A stretch of DNA of 64,000 nt from positions 186,001-250,000 of the forward strand of contig NZ_JAAFKD010000001.1 in the NCBI RefSeq assembly GCF_013299165.1, written 5' to 3'. Position 1 is the stretch's first letter. Every line of letters begins with the position of its first letter. Below are positions 1 through 8,326 of the stretch, in pieces. The notes beneath the pieces were generated by a model. The model was given only the letters and a program-made list of their open reading frames with translations. It was not told where the DNA came from and searched no databases. Source of the DNA: Microcoleus sp. bin38.metabat.b11b12b14.051. GTDB lineage: Bacteria; Cyanobacteriota; Cyanobacteriia; Cyanobacteriales; Microcoleaceae. The position numbers were made by a program, and so were the translations under genes.

Positions 1-76
1 CACTTGGATGTGACAGGCATAAAGGGCGATCGTATCTGATATCATAGAAAAAAGTTCGACACGGAGAACCGAAAAA

Positions 77-625
77 ATGCTAACTTCTACAGTTGTCGCC
101 CCGGCCTCAAAAACCTACTCTCTAGAAGCATGGATGGAAAATCCACCGGATCTTCAAGAGTGGGTTGATGGCGAATTATTGGAGAAAAATGGTATGACTC
201 TCAAGCATAGCAAGGTACAAGGAAACCTTTACTTTTCTTGGAGAAACTACAAAGACTCTAGCGGACAGGGAGGAGAGGTTTATACGGATGTTCCCTGTCG
301 GACAAACCAGCAGGGACGCTATCCTGATGTTGCTTACCTTCCCTCGGAATTAGCCGCACAATTTGGCAATCTCAAAGTGCTGCCGCAAAGCTTTCCTTTA
401 TGTGCTGAAATTGTTTTACCAACTGATTTGGCTGAAGATGTAATCGCTAAAGCTACGGAATATTTAGAATCGGGAAGTGAGGAAGTTTGGCTGGTATATC
501 CAGAAAGCCAATGGATTGTTGTAGTCACAAAACAATTCAGAATCATCTTTATTGCTGGGGAAGTTGTTAGCAGTCAAATTGTTTTGCCTGGTTTTAGCAT
601 TCCCGTCGATGAATTATTAAAATGA
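77..625 (+). CDS. Uma2-family (DUF820) endonuclease-like protein
   Basis: A 182-residue protein with the layout of Uma2/DUF820 proteins, which are extremely numerous in cyanobacteria and adopt a PD-(D/E)XK nuclease-like fold. The PDV motif is at residues 83-85 and an acidic residue follows at E111. The usual VWLV-YP strand is at 137-142 and a hydrophobic GFSIPVDELL tail closes the protein. These fit the family active-site spacing, although the usual EVLSPS motif reads EIVLPT here. The cellular role of the family is not established and no substrate can be inferred. It stands alone, with no partner, and is followed by a degenerate palindromic repeat pair. The start at 77 is supported by a purine-rich stretch (ggagaacc) just upstream. 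Confidence 0.8.
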   Translation: MLTSTVVAPASKTYSLEAWMENPPDLQEWVDGELLEKNGMTLKHSKVQGNLYFSWRNYKDSSGQGGEVYTDVPCRTNQQGRYPDVAYLPSELAAQFGNLKVLPQSFPLCAEIVLPTDLAEDVIAKATEYLESGSEEVWLVYPESQWIVVVTKQFRIIFIAGEVVSSQIVLPGFSIPVDELLK

Positions 626-639
626 GCTATTTTATTCCA

Positions 640-775
640 GTCCGCGCACCATCCGGACTTCGTTTGTGTAGGATCGGTTTCAACCGCCGACTCTTAAAGG
701 TTTATCTTTCTTATTCAGTCCGCGCAGGCGGACTTTGTTTGTATAGTTGCGGTTTCAACCGCCGACTCGAACATC
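640..775. repeat. Two-copy dispersed repeat (AACCGCCGACTC type)
   Basis: Two tandem copies of about 55-60 bases, each starting near ATTCCAGTCCGCGC or ATTCAGTCCGCGC and ending with TTTCAACCGCCGACTC. Each copy contains a short inverted pair around CCGCGCAGGCGG. It lies between the Uma2 gene and the convergent methyltransferase gene, and no coding potential was seen. Confidence 0.7.
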
Positions 776-784
776 GTTTCTAAC

Positions 785-1453
785 TTATAACTTCGATGCT
801 TTAACAAACATTTGCCCGCCCAAAAACCGCCACAAAAAAGGCAATTTCAAATAAACCTTTAACAACAAAGGCGAGGCCGGCCGCCCTTTCGTCGAAAACG
901 GCAAAAACCTCGGTATCATGACATCAATTTTAAATCCCACAGTTTGTAAAAGCTCTTGTAGAGATAAGTGCGTAATGGGTAATTGATGGTCGATAAAATC
1001 GTAGTATTCCTTGTAAGAGTATTTGAAATTAGGCTGAATTACCAAAAGTGAGCCGCTAGGCTTCAGCGCATCAAAGCAAAACGAGATAATTTCGACAAGT
1101 TCCTCTTTGTTGCGGAGGTGTTCAAAAAAGTTAGAGATGAAAATGCGATCGAACTTTTTATTGAAAGCAGTATTATTGTCTAAATTAAGCACATCTATAT
1201 TCAGCACTTTCACATCAGTATTAGCAAATAACTTAGAATCGGGATTGAGGTCAATTAAACATTTTTCTCCCGCCCGAATGTGATTGATAAACTCGCAGTA
1301 GCCCCCGCCAATATCTAAAATCGCTGATTTTGAAGGAACATAATTTTGTAAAAATTCGTCAATCAAAACTTTCCAGAGTGCCACCTTGGCTTGCATTTGT
1401 CGGGAATCAAAGCGGTTGGCATACAATTTTTTGAGATATGTGTCAGTTTTCAT
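785..1453 (-). CDS. Class I SAM-dependent methyltransferase
   Basis: A 222-residue protein with SAM-binding motif I at residues 45-55 (ILDIGGGYCEF), an acidic residue after the second strand (CLIDLNPDS, about 65-73), and a post-motif FDRIFISNFFEH typical of Methyltransf_11/23 proteins. The C-terminal third is basic and hydrophobic. The substrate cannot be read from sequence. Its position divergent to rfbC, with a 22-base gap, and next to several envelope glycan genes suggests methylation of a sugar or lipid in a surface polysaccharide pathway. That is inference from neighbourhood only. Confidence 0.85.
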   Translation of the reverse strand: MKTDTYLKKLYANRFDSRQMQAKVALWKVLIDEFLQNYVPSKSAILDIGGGYCEFINHIRAGEKCLIDLNPDSKLFANTDVKVLNIDVLNLDNNTAFNKKFDRIFISNFFEHLRNKEELVEIISFCFDALKPSGSLLVIQPNFKYSYKEYYDFIDHQLPITHLSLQELLQTVGFKIDVMIPRFLPFSTKGRPASPLLLKVYLKLPFLWRFLGGQMFVKASKL

Positions 1454-1475
1454 AGTAAGATAGCATAGACTAAGT

Positions 1476-2048
1476 ATGAGTTTATCACTGTCACAGCCAA
1501 CTATGAATGTTATATCTACTGAAATACCGGACGTTCTGATTATTGAGCCAAAAATTTTTGGAGACGATCGCGGTTTCTTTTTTGAGAGTTTTAATCACCA
1601 AGCTTTTGTAGAAAAAACGGGCGTGACGGCAGAATTTGTGCAAGACAATCATTCCAAGTCTTCTAAAAATGTGCTGCGCGGTTTGCACTACCAAATGCAG
1701 CAGCCTCAAGGTAAATTGCTGCGGGTTGTTGCAGGGGAAATATATGATGTGGCGGTGGATATTAGAAAAAATTCGCCGACTTTCGGACAGTGGGTGGGCT
1801 GTTTTCTGAGTGCAGAAAATAAGCAGCAACTCTGGGTACCGGCGGGATTTGCTCACGGTTTTTTAGTAGTATCAGACATTGCTGAGGTTTTGTACAAAAC
1901 TACAGACTACTATGCACCGGGACACGAGCGGTGTATTGTATGGAATGATCCTGATTTGGCGATCGCCTGGCCGCTAGATGGTGCCGATCCAATTTTATCA
2001 CCTAAAGACAAAGCTGGACAAACGTTGAAAAGAGCTCAAGTGTTTTAA
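1476..2048 (+). CDS. rfbC: dTDP-4-dehydrorhamnose 3,5-epimerase
   Basis: RmlC/RfbC converts dTDP-4-keto-6-deoxyglucose to dTDP-4-keto-rhamnose, the third step of dTDP-L-rhamnose synthesis in the cytoplasm. The family marks are DDRGFFFESF near residues 30-39 and VLRGLHYQ at 66-73, which carries the catalytic histidine H71. The double-stranded beta-helix core continues to the conserved VPAGFAHGF segment near 127. At 190 residues it matches the usual length. An alternative ATG at 1503 (residue 10) would remove a poorly conserved leader; neither start has a strong ribosome binding site. It is followed 2 bases later by rfbD, so the two are an operon. rfbA and rfbB are not in the window. Confidence 0.95.
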   Translation: MSLSLSQPTMNVISTEIPDVLIIEPKIFGDDRGFFFESFNHQAFVEKTGVTAEFVQDNHSKSSKNVLRGLHYQMQQPQGKLLRVVAGEIYDVAVDIRKNSPTFGQWVGCFLSAENKQQLWVPAGFAHGFLVVSDIAEVLYKTTDYYAPGHERCIVWNDPDLAIAWPLDGADPILSPKDKAGQTLKRAQVF

Positions 2049-2050
2049 TA

Positions 2051-2923
2051 ATGAAAATTTTACTCGCAGGCGGCAGCGGACAGCTAGCTCAAGAATTGCA
2101 GCCCATCTTATTATCTGTGGGAGAGGTCATTGCAGTCGATCGCACTTCCGTAGATTTATCCCAACCCGAAACCATCCGTCAAGCAATGGCTGACATTAAA
2201 CCGGATGTAGTCGTGAATGCCGGCGCTTACACTGCGGTGGACAAAGCTGAAAACGAAGCAGACTTAGCGCACGCAGTCAATGGTATCGCACCGGGAATTC
2301 TCGCACAAGAATGCGACAAACTGGGCGCAAGTTTAATCCACTTTTCCACTGATTACGTATTTGACGGTAGCAGCGGTTCGGCTTATCTCGAAACAGATGC
2401 TACAAATCCCTTGGGAACTTACGGCAAATCCAAGTTAGCTGGGGAGGAAGCAATTAGAAAAGCGGGAAACCGACATATTATTATTAGAACCGCCTGGGTT
2501 TACGGTAACGGCGGAAAAGGCAACTTTGTCAAAACCATGCTGAGGTTGGGAAAGGAAAGGGAAGAAATTCGAGTAGTAGCAGATCAAATCGGAAGTCCAA
2601 CTTGGACGGCAGATTTAGGTGCTGCAACTGCCCAAATCATCCCTGTGCTTGGGCTAGAAAGTTTTGGGACTTACCAGTATACTAACAGCGGTGTTTGTAG
2701 TTGGTACGATTTTGCGATCGCCATTTTTGAAGAAGCAGAGAAACTCGGCTTTCCCCTCAAAATCCAGCGCGTAATTCCCATCACCACCGCCGAATATCCC
2801 ACACCCGCAAAACGTCCCGCTTTTTCTGTCCTCTCAACCACAAAAATATCAGGACTTCTGGGAAGCTATCCTCCCCACTGGCGGCAAGGGCTCAGACAAA
2901 TGCTGGTGAGAGAATTGAAATGA
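2051..2923 (+). CDS. rfbD: dTDP-4-dehydrorhamnose reductase
   Basis: RmlD/RfbD reduces dTDP-4-keto-L-rhamnose to dTDP-L-rhamnose using NAD(P)H. The Rossmann glycine motif GGSGQLAQEL opens the protein (residues 7-16). The STDYVFDG motif and the catalytic YGKSK (Y-x-x-x-K) of extended short-chain dehydrogenases lie near residues 108-133. The length of 290 residues is normal. It starts 2 bases after the rfbC stop (TAATAATG), so translation is probably coupled. The pair supplies activated rhamnose for the glycosyltransferases downstream. Confidence 0.95.
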   Translation: MKILLAGGSGQLAQELQPILLSVGEVIAVDRTSVDLSQPETIRQAMADIKPDVVVNAGAYTAVDKAENEADLAHAVNGIAPGILAQECDKLGASLIHFSTDYVFDGSSGSAYLETDATNPLGTYGKSKLAGEEAIRKAGNRHIIIRTAWVYGNGGKGNFVKTMLRLGKEREEIRVVADQIGSPTWTADLGAATAQIIPVLGLESFGTYQYTNSGVCSWYDFAIAIFEEAEKLGFPLKIQRVIPITTAEYPTPAKRPAFSVLSTTKISGLLGSYPPHWRQGLRQMLVRELK

Positions 2924-2979
2924 AAAATTGAGGAAATATGAGGGCGGGTTTTGTTCGAGATATTGTCTGTTATGTGCTT

Positions 2980-3127
2980 TACTGTGTTTAGTTTGTACCT
3001 TTGGGGTGCTGTTTATTCCCCGGAGATCCCCCTAAATGCCCCTTAAGAAGGGGGACTTTGAAAGCTTTCTTGTTCCCCCCTTTCTTAAGGGGGGTTAGGG
3101 GGGATCGGGCTTAACTAAACCGTATTG
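2980..3127. mobile_element. MITE-like element, family B copy 1 (inverted orientation)
   Basis: The right end carries the inverted terminal motif ending in CCGTATTG. The interior holds the long self-complementary block of C and G runs (CCCCTTAAGAAGGGGGAC and CCCCTTTCTTAAGGGGGG) also found at 4967-5103 and 10847-10983. The left terminal repeat is degenerate (TACTGTGTTTAGTT near 2980), so the left edge is approximate. It contains no reading frame of note. Confidence 0.6.
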
Positions 3128-3169
3128 AGCAAAACCAGCCCGATAGATTAAAAATATCCCCCGGAATAC

Positions 3170-4999
3170 ATGAAAGTCAAGCAACAATCTATTTTAATTG
3201 CAGCATCGGTGTTCGGAATTCTGATACCAGCATCATATATTTTGTACTTGATATCCCAAGCGGGAGACTTGTCTAATTTTGATTATTGGTGGATGACGTG
3301 GAATTTTTATTCAGTAGATGGTTTTGCTACAAATCCTTTTAATTGGATATTTCGGGCTAACGAGCATTTTGTGTTTATTCCGGCGATTATCTATGCCTTG
3401 AATATCATTGTTACCCAAGGTTCAAATATTGGTTTGTGTTTGACTGCTTGGTTTTTGGCTTTGATTCAATGCTACGTATTAATTGCTTTGCTGCCGTTGA
3501 ATCTGAGACGTTTTCCGCTACAATTTATCTCAGTTATTATTTGTATTTCTATTTTCAATTTTACTCCGGCGGCGGCGCACAACTGGATGCGGGGATTCAG
3601 TGGCGTTCACTGGATAATTGCTAATTTATTTGTGATTTGTTCGATATTTTGTTTGCAATCCTATGTGACAATTTTGTTAAATAAGAGAGAGGCTGAGCCT
3701 CTAGATATTGATTCCCAACTGGGGGCGGGCACGGGGGCACCGCCCCTACGGAATGGTTGGGTAATTGGTAGTATTGTTTTTGGCATTTTAGGCTGCATTA
3801 GTTACAGCACTCCTTTGGGTTTGTGGCCGATTTTATGTGGGGCGGCGATTGTCCTGCGGTTTCCTCGGCGGATAACTTATTTGTATTTTGCTGCTTCGAT
3901 TGCGGTGATTGGTCTGTATTTTTTAACTTATAAAACTCCGTCCAATCATCCTTCTTTAACTAAAATTAATCCGCTGAAAACTCTCGAATATATTCCGATT
4001 TATCTCGGTGGGATTTTTAGCGAAAATATTATTATTGCGTCAACTATTGGTATAATTGGCTTGATTGCTGTGACGGGTTTTGTCGGTTATTGGCTATTGG
4101 CAAAAAAGGCTGTGCAGCTTGGCTATCCTGTAGGAAATCGCCCAAATTGGCTGCCTTGGCTGTCCATCCAATTGTACACCCTGCAAACGGCGTTAATGGC
4201 CGCAGTTAGTCGATCGGGATTTGGAGTCGAACAGGCCACCGCTTCCCGCTACGCCACACTCCCAGCCTTGTTTTGGATGAGTACAATTATCCTCATAGTG
4301 CTTGCTGTGCGGGAGTTGCAACCGATACCGAGAATTCAAGGACGCTGGCTGACACCGCTGTTTGCAGTCGTGACAGTCGCCGTCATTTTAATGTACGGGG
4401 TGGGTGGCGAAACTGCAAGGGCGATCGCCCGTAGAGCAACCTATCAACCGTTAGTAGGACTTTCCTTGCAATTAGGTATCACCGACATCACCCTAATTAA
4501 AGAAAGAGTCGGGAACAAACCCGCCGCCTTTGTCGGATTAATCGACGCCTTAAAAACTAACAACTTAGTACCATTCAATCGAGACATCAAAAAACACAAC
4601 TTTTGTGCAGCATTAGATACAAAAATTGATCCAAATTTACTCTGGGCCCCCAAAGATGGAGTACCAGGATATTTTGATACTGTTACCAAACTCGCACCAA
4701 AAGCCGCCCGAGTAATTGGTTGGGTAGGAGACCCCGAAAATCATGTAAAATGTATTGTCATTCTCAACCAAGAAAATGTAGTTCGAGGTTTCGCCATGTC
4801 AGGATTTCCGCGCCCCGACTTAGTTAACTTGTTTGGCGATTCCTACAAATCCGCAGCTTGGAGAGGATACATTCAAACATCGCCAACCGATAAACTATTG
4901 ACAGCTTACGCTTCATTTACCAACCGCGAAAGTTGGGTAGCTTTACGAAATTCCCAAACAATCAATCAAGACGGTTGGGTTAAGACTGATCCCCCCTAG
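3170..4999 (+). CDS. Polytopic membrane protein, GT-C glycosyltransferase-like
   Basis: A 609-residue protein with a dozen or so hydrophobic segments from the N-terminus to about residue 415, followed by a roughly 190-residue soluble tail. The first external loop holds acidic and aromatic residues (NFDYWWMTW, near 36-44), the layout of GT-C lipid-linked sugar transferases, but no family was recognised. It probably acts on a polysaccharide precursor at the inner membrane, judging from the adjacent GT2 enzyme. Two oddities are visible. Residues 185-193 are encoded by a 26-base GC-rich repeat also present twice between genes. The last residues and the stop codon lie inside the terminal repeat of a family B element at 4967-5103, so the original C-terminus may have been replaced. 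Confidence 0.75.
   Translation: MKVKQQSILIAASVFGILIPASYILYLISQAGDLSNFDYWWMTWNFYSVDGFATNPFNWIFRANEHFVFIPAIIYALNIIVTQGSNIGLCLTAWFLALIQCYVLIALLPLNLRRFPLQFISVIICISIFNFTPAAAHNWMRGFSGVHWIIANLFVICSIFCLQSYVTILLNKREAEPLDIDSQLGAGTGAPPLRNGWVIGSIVFGILGCISYSTPLGLWPILCGAAIVLRFPRRITYLYFAASIAVIGLYFLTYKTPSNHPSLTKINPLKTLEYIPIYLGGIFSENIIIASTIGIIGLIAVTGFVGYWLLAKKAVQLGYPVGNRPNWLPWLSIQLYTLQTALMAAVSRSGFGVEQATASRYATLPALFWMSTIILIVLAVRELQPIPRIQGRWLTPLFAVVTVAVILMYGVGGETARAIARRATYQPLVGLSLQLGITDITLIKERVGNKPAAFVGLIDALKTNNLVPFNRDIKKHNFCAALDTKIDPNLLWAPKDGVPGYFDTVTKLAPKAARVIGWVGDPENHVKCIVILNQENVVRGFAMSGFPRPDLVNLFGDSYKSAAWRGYIQTSPTDKLLTAYASFTNRESWVALRNSQTINQDGWVKTDPP
3723..3748. repeat. 26-base GC-rich repeat inside a coding sequence
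   Basis: The reverse complement of the 26-base sequence that begins TAGGGGCGGTGCCCCC at 28361 and 38543. Here it lies in frame within the 3170-4999 membrane protein gene and encodes a Gly/Ala/Pro-rich loop between hydrophobic segments. Confidence 0.85.
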
Positions 5000-5103
5000 C
5001 CCCCCTTAAAAAGGGGGGAACAAGAGAATACTCAAAGTCCCCCTTCTTAAGGGGGATTTAGGGGGATCTCCGGGGCATAAGCAGTCTTAACCCAAGCGTA
5101 TTG
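4967..5103. mobile_element. MITE-like element, family B copy 2
   Basis: A 137-base element with imperfect terminal inverted repeats: the left end CAAGACGGTTGGGTTAAGAC and the right end, reverse-complemented, CAATACGCTTGGGTTAAGAC. Between them lie long C/G-run hairpin arms. It has no reading frame of its own. Its left end overlaps the last 33 bases of the preceding membrane protein gene and provides that gene's stop codon. No convincing target-site duplication was seen at this copy. Confidence 0.75.
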
Positions 5104-5132
5104 AGTTATTAATAACAATTAAAAAATTAGCT

Positions 5133-6107
5133 ATGCAAAAAGACCTCAGCTTCGTAATTCCCGTTCACAATGAAGAAGCAACCCTGAAATTACTGTTTGA
5201 AAAAATTAGCGTCGTCATGTCGAAAAGAGGAATCGCAAGTTACGAAGTGATTTTCATAGACGATGGTAGCCGCGATGATTCTTGGCGAGAAATTACCGAT
5301 TTAGCAAGTCAATTTCCGCAACGAATTAAAGCGATTAAAATGCGCCGCAATTTTGGCAAATCCTCCGCACTTTCCGCGGGATTTCGCAATGCGGCCGGGA
5401 GAATTATATTTACCCTTGATGCCGATTTACAAGACGACCCAGCCGAAATTCCCAAATTTTTAGATCATTTAGAATTAGGATTTGATTTAGTCTCCGGTTG
5501 GCGCAAACAACGGAATGACCCCGTTTCTAAAACCTTACCTTCGCGCCTGTTTAATGCTGTTGCGTGTTTGTTGACAGGGGTAAAAATGCACGATATGAAT
5601 TGTGGTTTTAAGGCTTACCGTCGGGAAGTTTTGCAATCGATTAAATTGTACGGCGAATTGCACCGTTATATTCCGGCCTTAGCGAACAATTTAGGGTTTA
5701 AAATTGGCGAAGTAGTTGTCGAACACCATCCGCGAAAACATGGTAAATCAAATTATGGTTGGGAACGCTACGCGCGGGGATTTATTGATTTGTTGACGGT
5801 GTTGGCGACTACGCAGTATTTGCACAAACCAGGTCATTTGTTTGGCGGATTGGGGTTGTGTTTTGGTTTGGTGGGAACTCTTTCACTGAGTTATTTGATT
5901 GTGATTTGGTTTCTGAATTTAGCGGGGATGCACTTTGGGCCGATTGGGAATCGACCGTTGTTATTTTTCGGAATTTTGTGTACAATTCTGTCGGTACAGT
6001 TGATTTCTTTGGGGATTTTGGCTGAGTTGATTGCGCGGAATGTGGCTGCTGATTATGTGGATAAGCAGATTTGTGAAATTATTGATGATTCTGGTTTTGA
6101 TATTTAA
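5133..6107 (+). CDS. Family 2 glycosyltransferase, DPM1/GtrB-like, with C-terminal membrane segments
   Basis: A 324-residue GT-A fold glycosyltransferase of the polyprenyl-phosphate sugar synthase type. DDGS is at residues 43-46 and the metal-binding DADLQDD at 96-102. The acceptor-side segment MNCGFKAYRREV lies near 155-166. Two hydrophobic segments (about 235-262 and 272-300) anchor the protein. Enzymes of this kind move a sugar from a nucleotide donor to undecaprenyl phosphate, making the lipid-linked donor used by GT-C membrane transferases such as those encoded nearby. The sugar cannot be deduced. Confidence 0.9.
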   Translation: MQKDLSFVIPVHNEEATLKLLFEKISVVMSKRGIASYEVIFIDDGSRDDSWREITDLASQFPQRIKAIKMRRNFGKSSALSAGFRNAAGRIIFTLDADLQDDPAEIPKFLDHLELGFDLVSGWRKQRNDPVSKTLPSRLFNAVACLLTGVKMHDMNCGFKAYRREVLQSIKLYGELHRYIPALANNLGFKIGEVVVEHHPRKHGKSNYGWERYARGFIDLLTVLATTQYLHKPGHLFGGLGLCFGLVGTLSLSYLIVIWFLNLAGMHFGPIGNRPLLFFGILCTILSVQLISLGILAELIARNVAADYVDKQICEIIDDSGFDI

Positions 6108-6129
6108 CGGCAGATATATCATTGATGTT

Positions 6130-6376
6130 TGTAGTAAGGACTTTAGTCCTCTGGTTTTTAAGAAGGACTGAAGTCCTCACTACGAACCTCATTTTTAAGA
6201 AGGACTGAAGTCCTCACTACGAACCTCATTTTTAAGAAGGACTGAAGTCCTCACTACGAACCTCATTTTTAAGAAGGACTGAAGTTCTCACTACGAACCT
6301 CATTTTTAAGAAGGACTGAAGTCCTCACTACGAACCTAATTTTTAAGAAGGACTGAAGTCCTCACTACGAACCTGT
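6130..6376. repeat. Six tandem 37-base hairpin repeats
   Basis: Units beginning GAAGGACTGAAGTCCTCACT start at 6162, 6199, 6236, 6273, 6310 and 6347, an exact 37-base period. A diverged copy of the inverse arm (GTAGTAAGGACTTTAGTCCT) lies at 6131. Each unit contains the palindrome AGGACTNAAGTCCT that recurs through the window. The last unit runs into the 3-prime end of the following minus-strand gene. Confidence 0.9.
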
Positions 6377-8212
6377 TTTATTGGTGATTTTAAAGATTAT
6401 CCATTTGCCTTGTTTATCTACTATTTCTCCGTCAATGTTTGGATGCCAATCGCTGCGTGTCAGGATATAATCGGCTTTATAGTTTCGGGCGACTTTGACT
6501 AAATCTGCACTGCTACGCTGGCTGAATAAGTCGCTTCCTCCCCAAATCATTTGCGAGTTCAATGGAACTCCTAAAATAGCTTCCATGCGGTTTTTCCACT
6601 CTTTGATGCCTTTTTCGGTAAAAGGAAAGTTCTTAAAATTGACTACAATCGCCCTTTTTGAGAAAAACTGGAAGCTGGTAACTGATGGTGGAATTAATAC
6701 CAGGGCGTCGCGGCTGCTAGTTTGCGAAAATCGCACGGCTAAGAGGCTTAATTCGTCTCTCGGAACGGCATTGATATTGACTCTTGTTTGAAATACGTTT
6801 AATATAGGTTTGGGTAGAATTCCTGCAACTCCGCAAACTAAGGTAGCAGTAGTTAGCAAAGCTAATATATGAGTAAAAATTTGTTTGATAGATGTCGCAA
6901 ATGATGTCTGTTGTAGGATAAATGGAAATGCGAGAATTGAAAAAAAGACTGGGATACCCATGATTCTATCGCTGATTATTTCCCAGGAATCAGTCAGCGG
7001 ATAGGTTATGCTAAAAATTACCGTTCCTGCTGCCAAAATCCATAACCAAATATTGTATCGTTTGGGAAATGGATAATTTTTAATTTGCCAAACGGCTAAT
7101 CCTAAGAAAATGATACCTCGAAAAGGCAAAGTTAGAAGAGATAGAACCAGCAAAGTAACAGGTATTTGTTTTTGTTTGTCAATCTCATCTAGGCTGAGAC
7201 AAACAGTGATAAATATAATTAATTGAGTAAATGGTACGGTTCTAGCTAGTTGTAGTTTGGCAATAAACGCCAGCGGGTAAACTTCGACGAATATGTAGTT
7301 TAGCAGCAGTGCAACAATTGATGTGCTAACAATTATGTAAAAATTAACTTTGTCTAATTTTGGCAGTAAGTTTGTATTTTTAATGTACAGCAAACCGCCA
7401 ATGATGAAACAGATAAAGTTCAACCAATTTCCGACAGGCCAATTTGAGGGGAGAATGTGGTGGGGGTTGCGAACTTTGGCGTGAATGAAGACAAACTCGG
7501 CATTGTCGATAGCCTGAGTGCTCGTAGTACCTGTCAATAACATGGGTACATATACTATACTTGCCATTGCTGCTAAAAGTACGATCGCCCAAATCAACTT
7601 TTTGAACTGCCGCTCTCTTACAGATTGTAGCACTAAAACGGGAAGCATCATCAATCCCGGCAACAAGCCTACTAACAATTGCAGCAGACAAGCTAGCCCA
7701 AAACAGAAATATCCCCTCAGCCATTTCTGGCGCAAACTAAAATAAATCCCCCAGATTGCGAAGGCCATCGCGAAGGTACTGGGTACTGATTTTGTGGAAA
7801 ATATCAGCGTGTTACCAATATCTGTAAATGAAGCGGCTATACATAAAAAAGCCATCGCTGCTGCGGACAGTTTGGAATTAGTATAAATATTGATAATTGC
7901 ATAGCAAGCTAGGATAAATGAACCGAAGGCTAGGAATTGATAAATAAAATGCGCTAGGGGAATGCTTGTTCCGAGGTTTGCCAGAATATAGATGATATAG
8001 TAATAGTAGTATCTTGGATTAAATTTCACCATTTCCTGAACGTAATAGTCGTTTTTGTAGAGTTCAGGATTTAGCATGAATTGAATCGGCGGCACTTCTG
8101 GGAAATTCCCGCCAATTGGGAAAATGTAGCCTGTTGCTATCAGGGAACCGATGATGATGAAGGTATAGAGAGATATCTTAAAATACCTGTTTGATTTTTG
8201 ATGTTTCTGCAT
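6365..8212 (-). CDS. Polytopic membrane protein of unknown function (GT-C-like)
   Basis: A 615-residue protein with about eleven hydrophobic segments and a C-terminal soluble domain of about 130 residues (VNINAVPRDELSLLAVRF onward). The first external loop contains NPELYKNDYYVQEM, with acidic and aromatic residues where GT-C enzymes and related DUF6798-like proteins have theirs. The family assignment is tentative. It lies in the polysaccharide region, convergent with the GT2 gene. Its last two residues (GS) and stop codon are encoded by GGTTCGTAG, which is the end of the hairpin repeat at 6347-6376, so the C-terminus has been set by a repeat. Confidence 0.7.
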   Translation of the reverse strand: MQKHQKSNRYFKISLYTFIIIGSLIATGYIFPIGGNFPEVPPIQFMLNPELYKNDYYVQEMVKFNPRYYYYYIIYILANLGTSIPLAHFIYQFLAFGSFILACYAIINIYTNSKLSAAAMAFLCIAASFTDIGNTLIFSTKSVPSTFAMAFAIWGIYFSLRQKWLRGYFCFGLACLLQLLVGLLPGLMMLPVLVLQSVRERQFKKLIWAIVLLAAMASIVYVPMLLTGTTSTQAIDNAEFVFIHAKVRNPHHILPSNWPVGNWLNFICFIIGGLLYIKNTNLLPKLDKVNFYIIVSTSIVALLLNYIFVEVYPLAFIAKLQLARTVPFTQLIIFITVCLSLDEIDKQKQIPVTLLVLSLLTLPFRGIIFLGLAVWQIKNYPFPKRYNIWLWILAAGTVIFSITYPLTDSWEIISDRIMGIPVFFSILAFPFILQQTSFATSIKQIFTHILALLTTATLVCGVAGILPKPILNVFQTRVNINAVPRDELSLLAVRFSQTSSRDALVLIPPSVTSFQFFSKRAIVVNFKNFPFTEKGIKEWKNRMEAILGVPLNSQMIWGGSDLFSQRSSADLVKVARNYKADYILTRSDWHPNIDGEIVDKQGKWIIFKITNKTGS

Positions 8213-8249
8213 TGATGGCTAAACTTGTTCGGGTACACATAAGTAATTG

Positions 8250-8320
8250 GGTTCGTAGCGAGGAATGCTAGTTTTTTATTGATGAAGGAAGAAGGACTAA
8301 AGTCCTCACTACGAACCAAG
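8250..8320. repeat. Single hairpin repeat (GGTTCGTAGTGAGGACTTTAGTCC family)
   Basis: The left arm GGTTCGTAGCGAGGAAT near 8249 and the right arm GGACTAAAGTCCTCACTACGAACC at 8294-8317 form a diverged member of the hairpin family. It separates the two large minus-strand membrane protein genes. Confidence 0.7.
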
Positions 8321-8326
8321 ATGATA

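Noticed and set aside
6130-6376. Possible CRISPR array of 37-base repeats
   Set aside because: The 37-base units follow each other without unique spacers.
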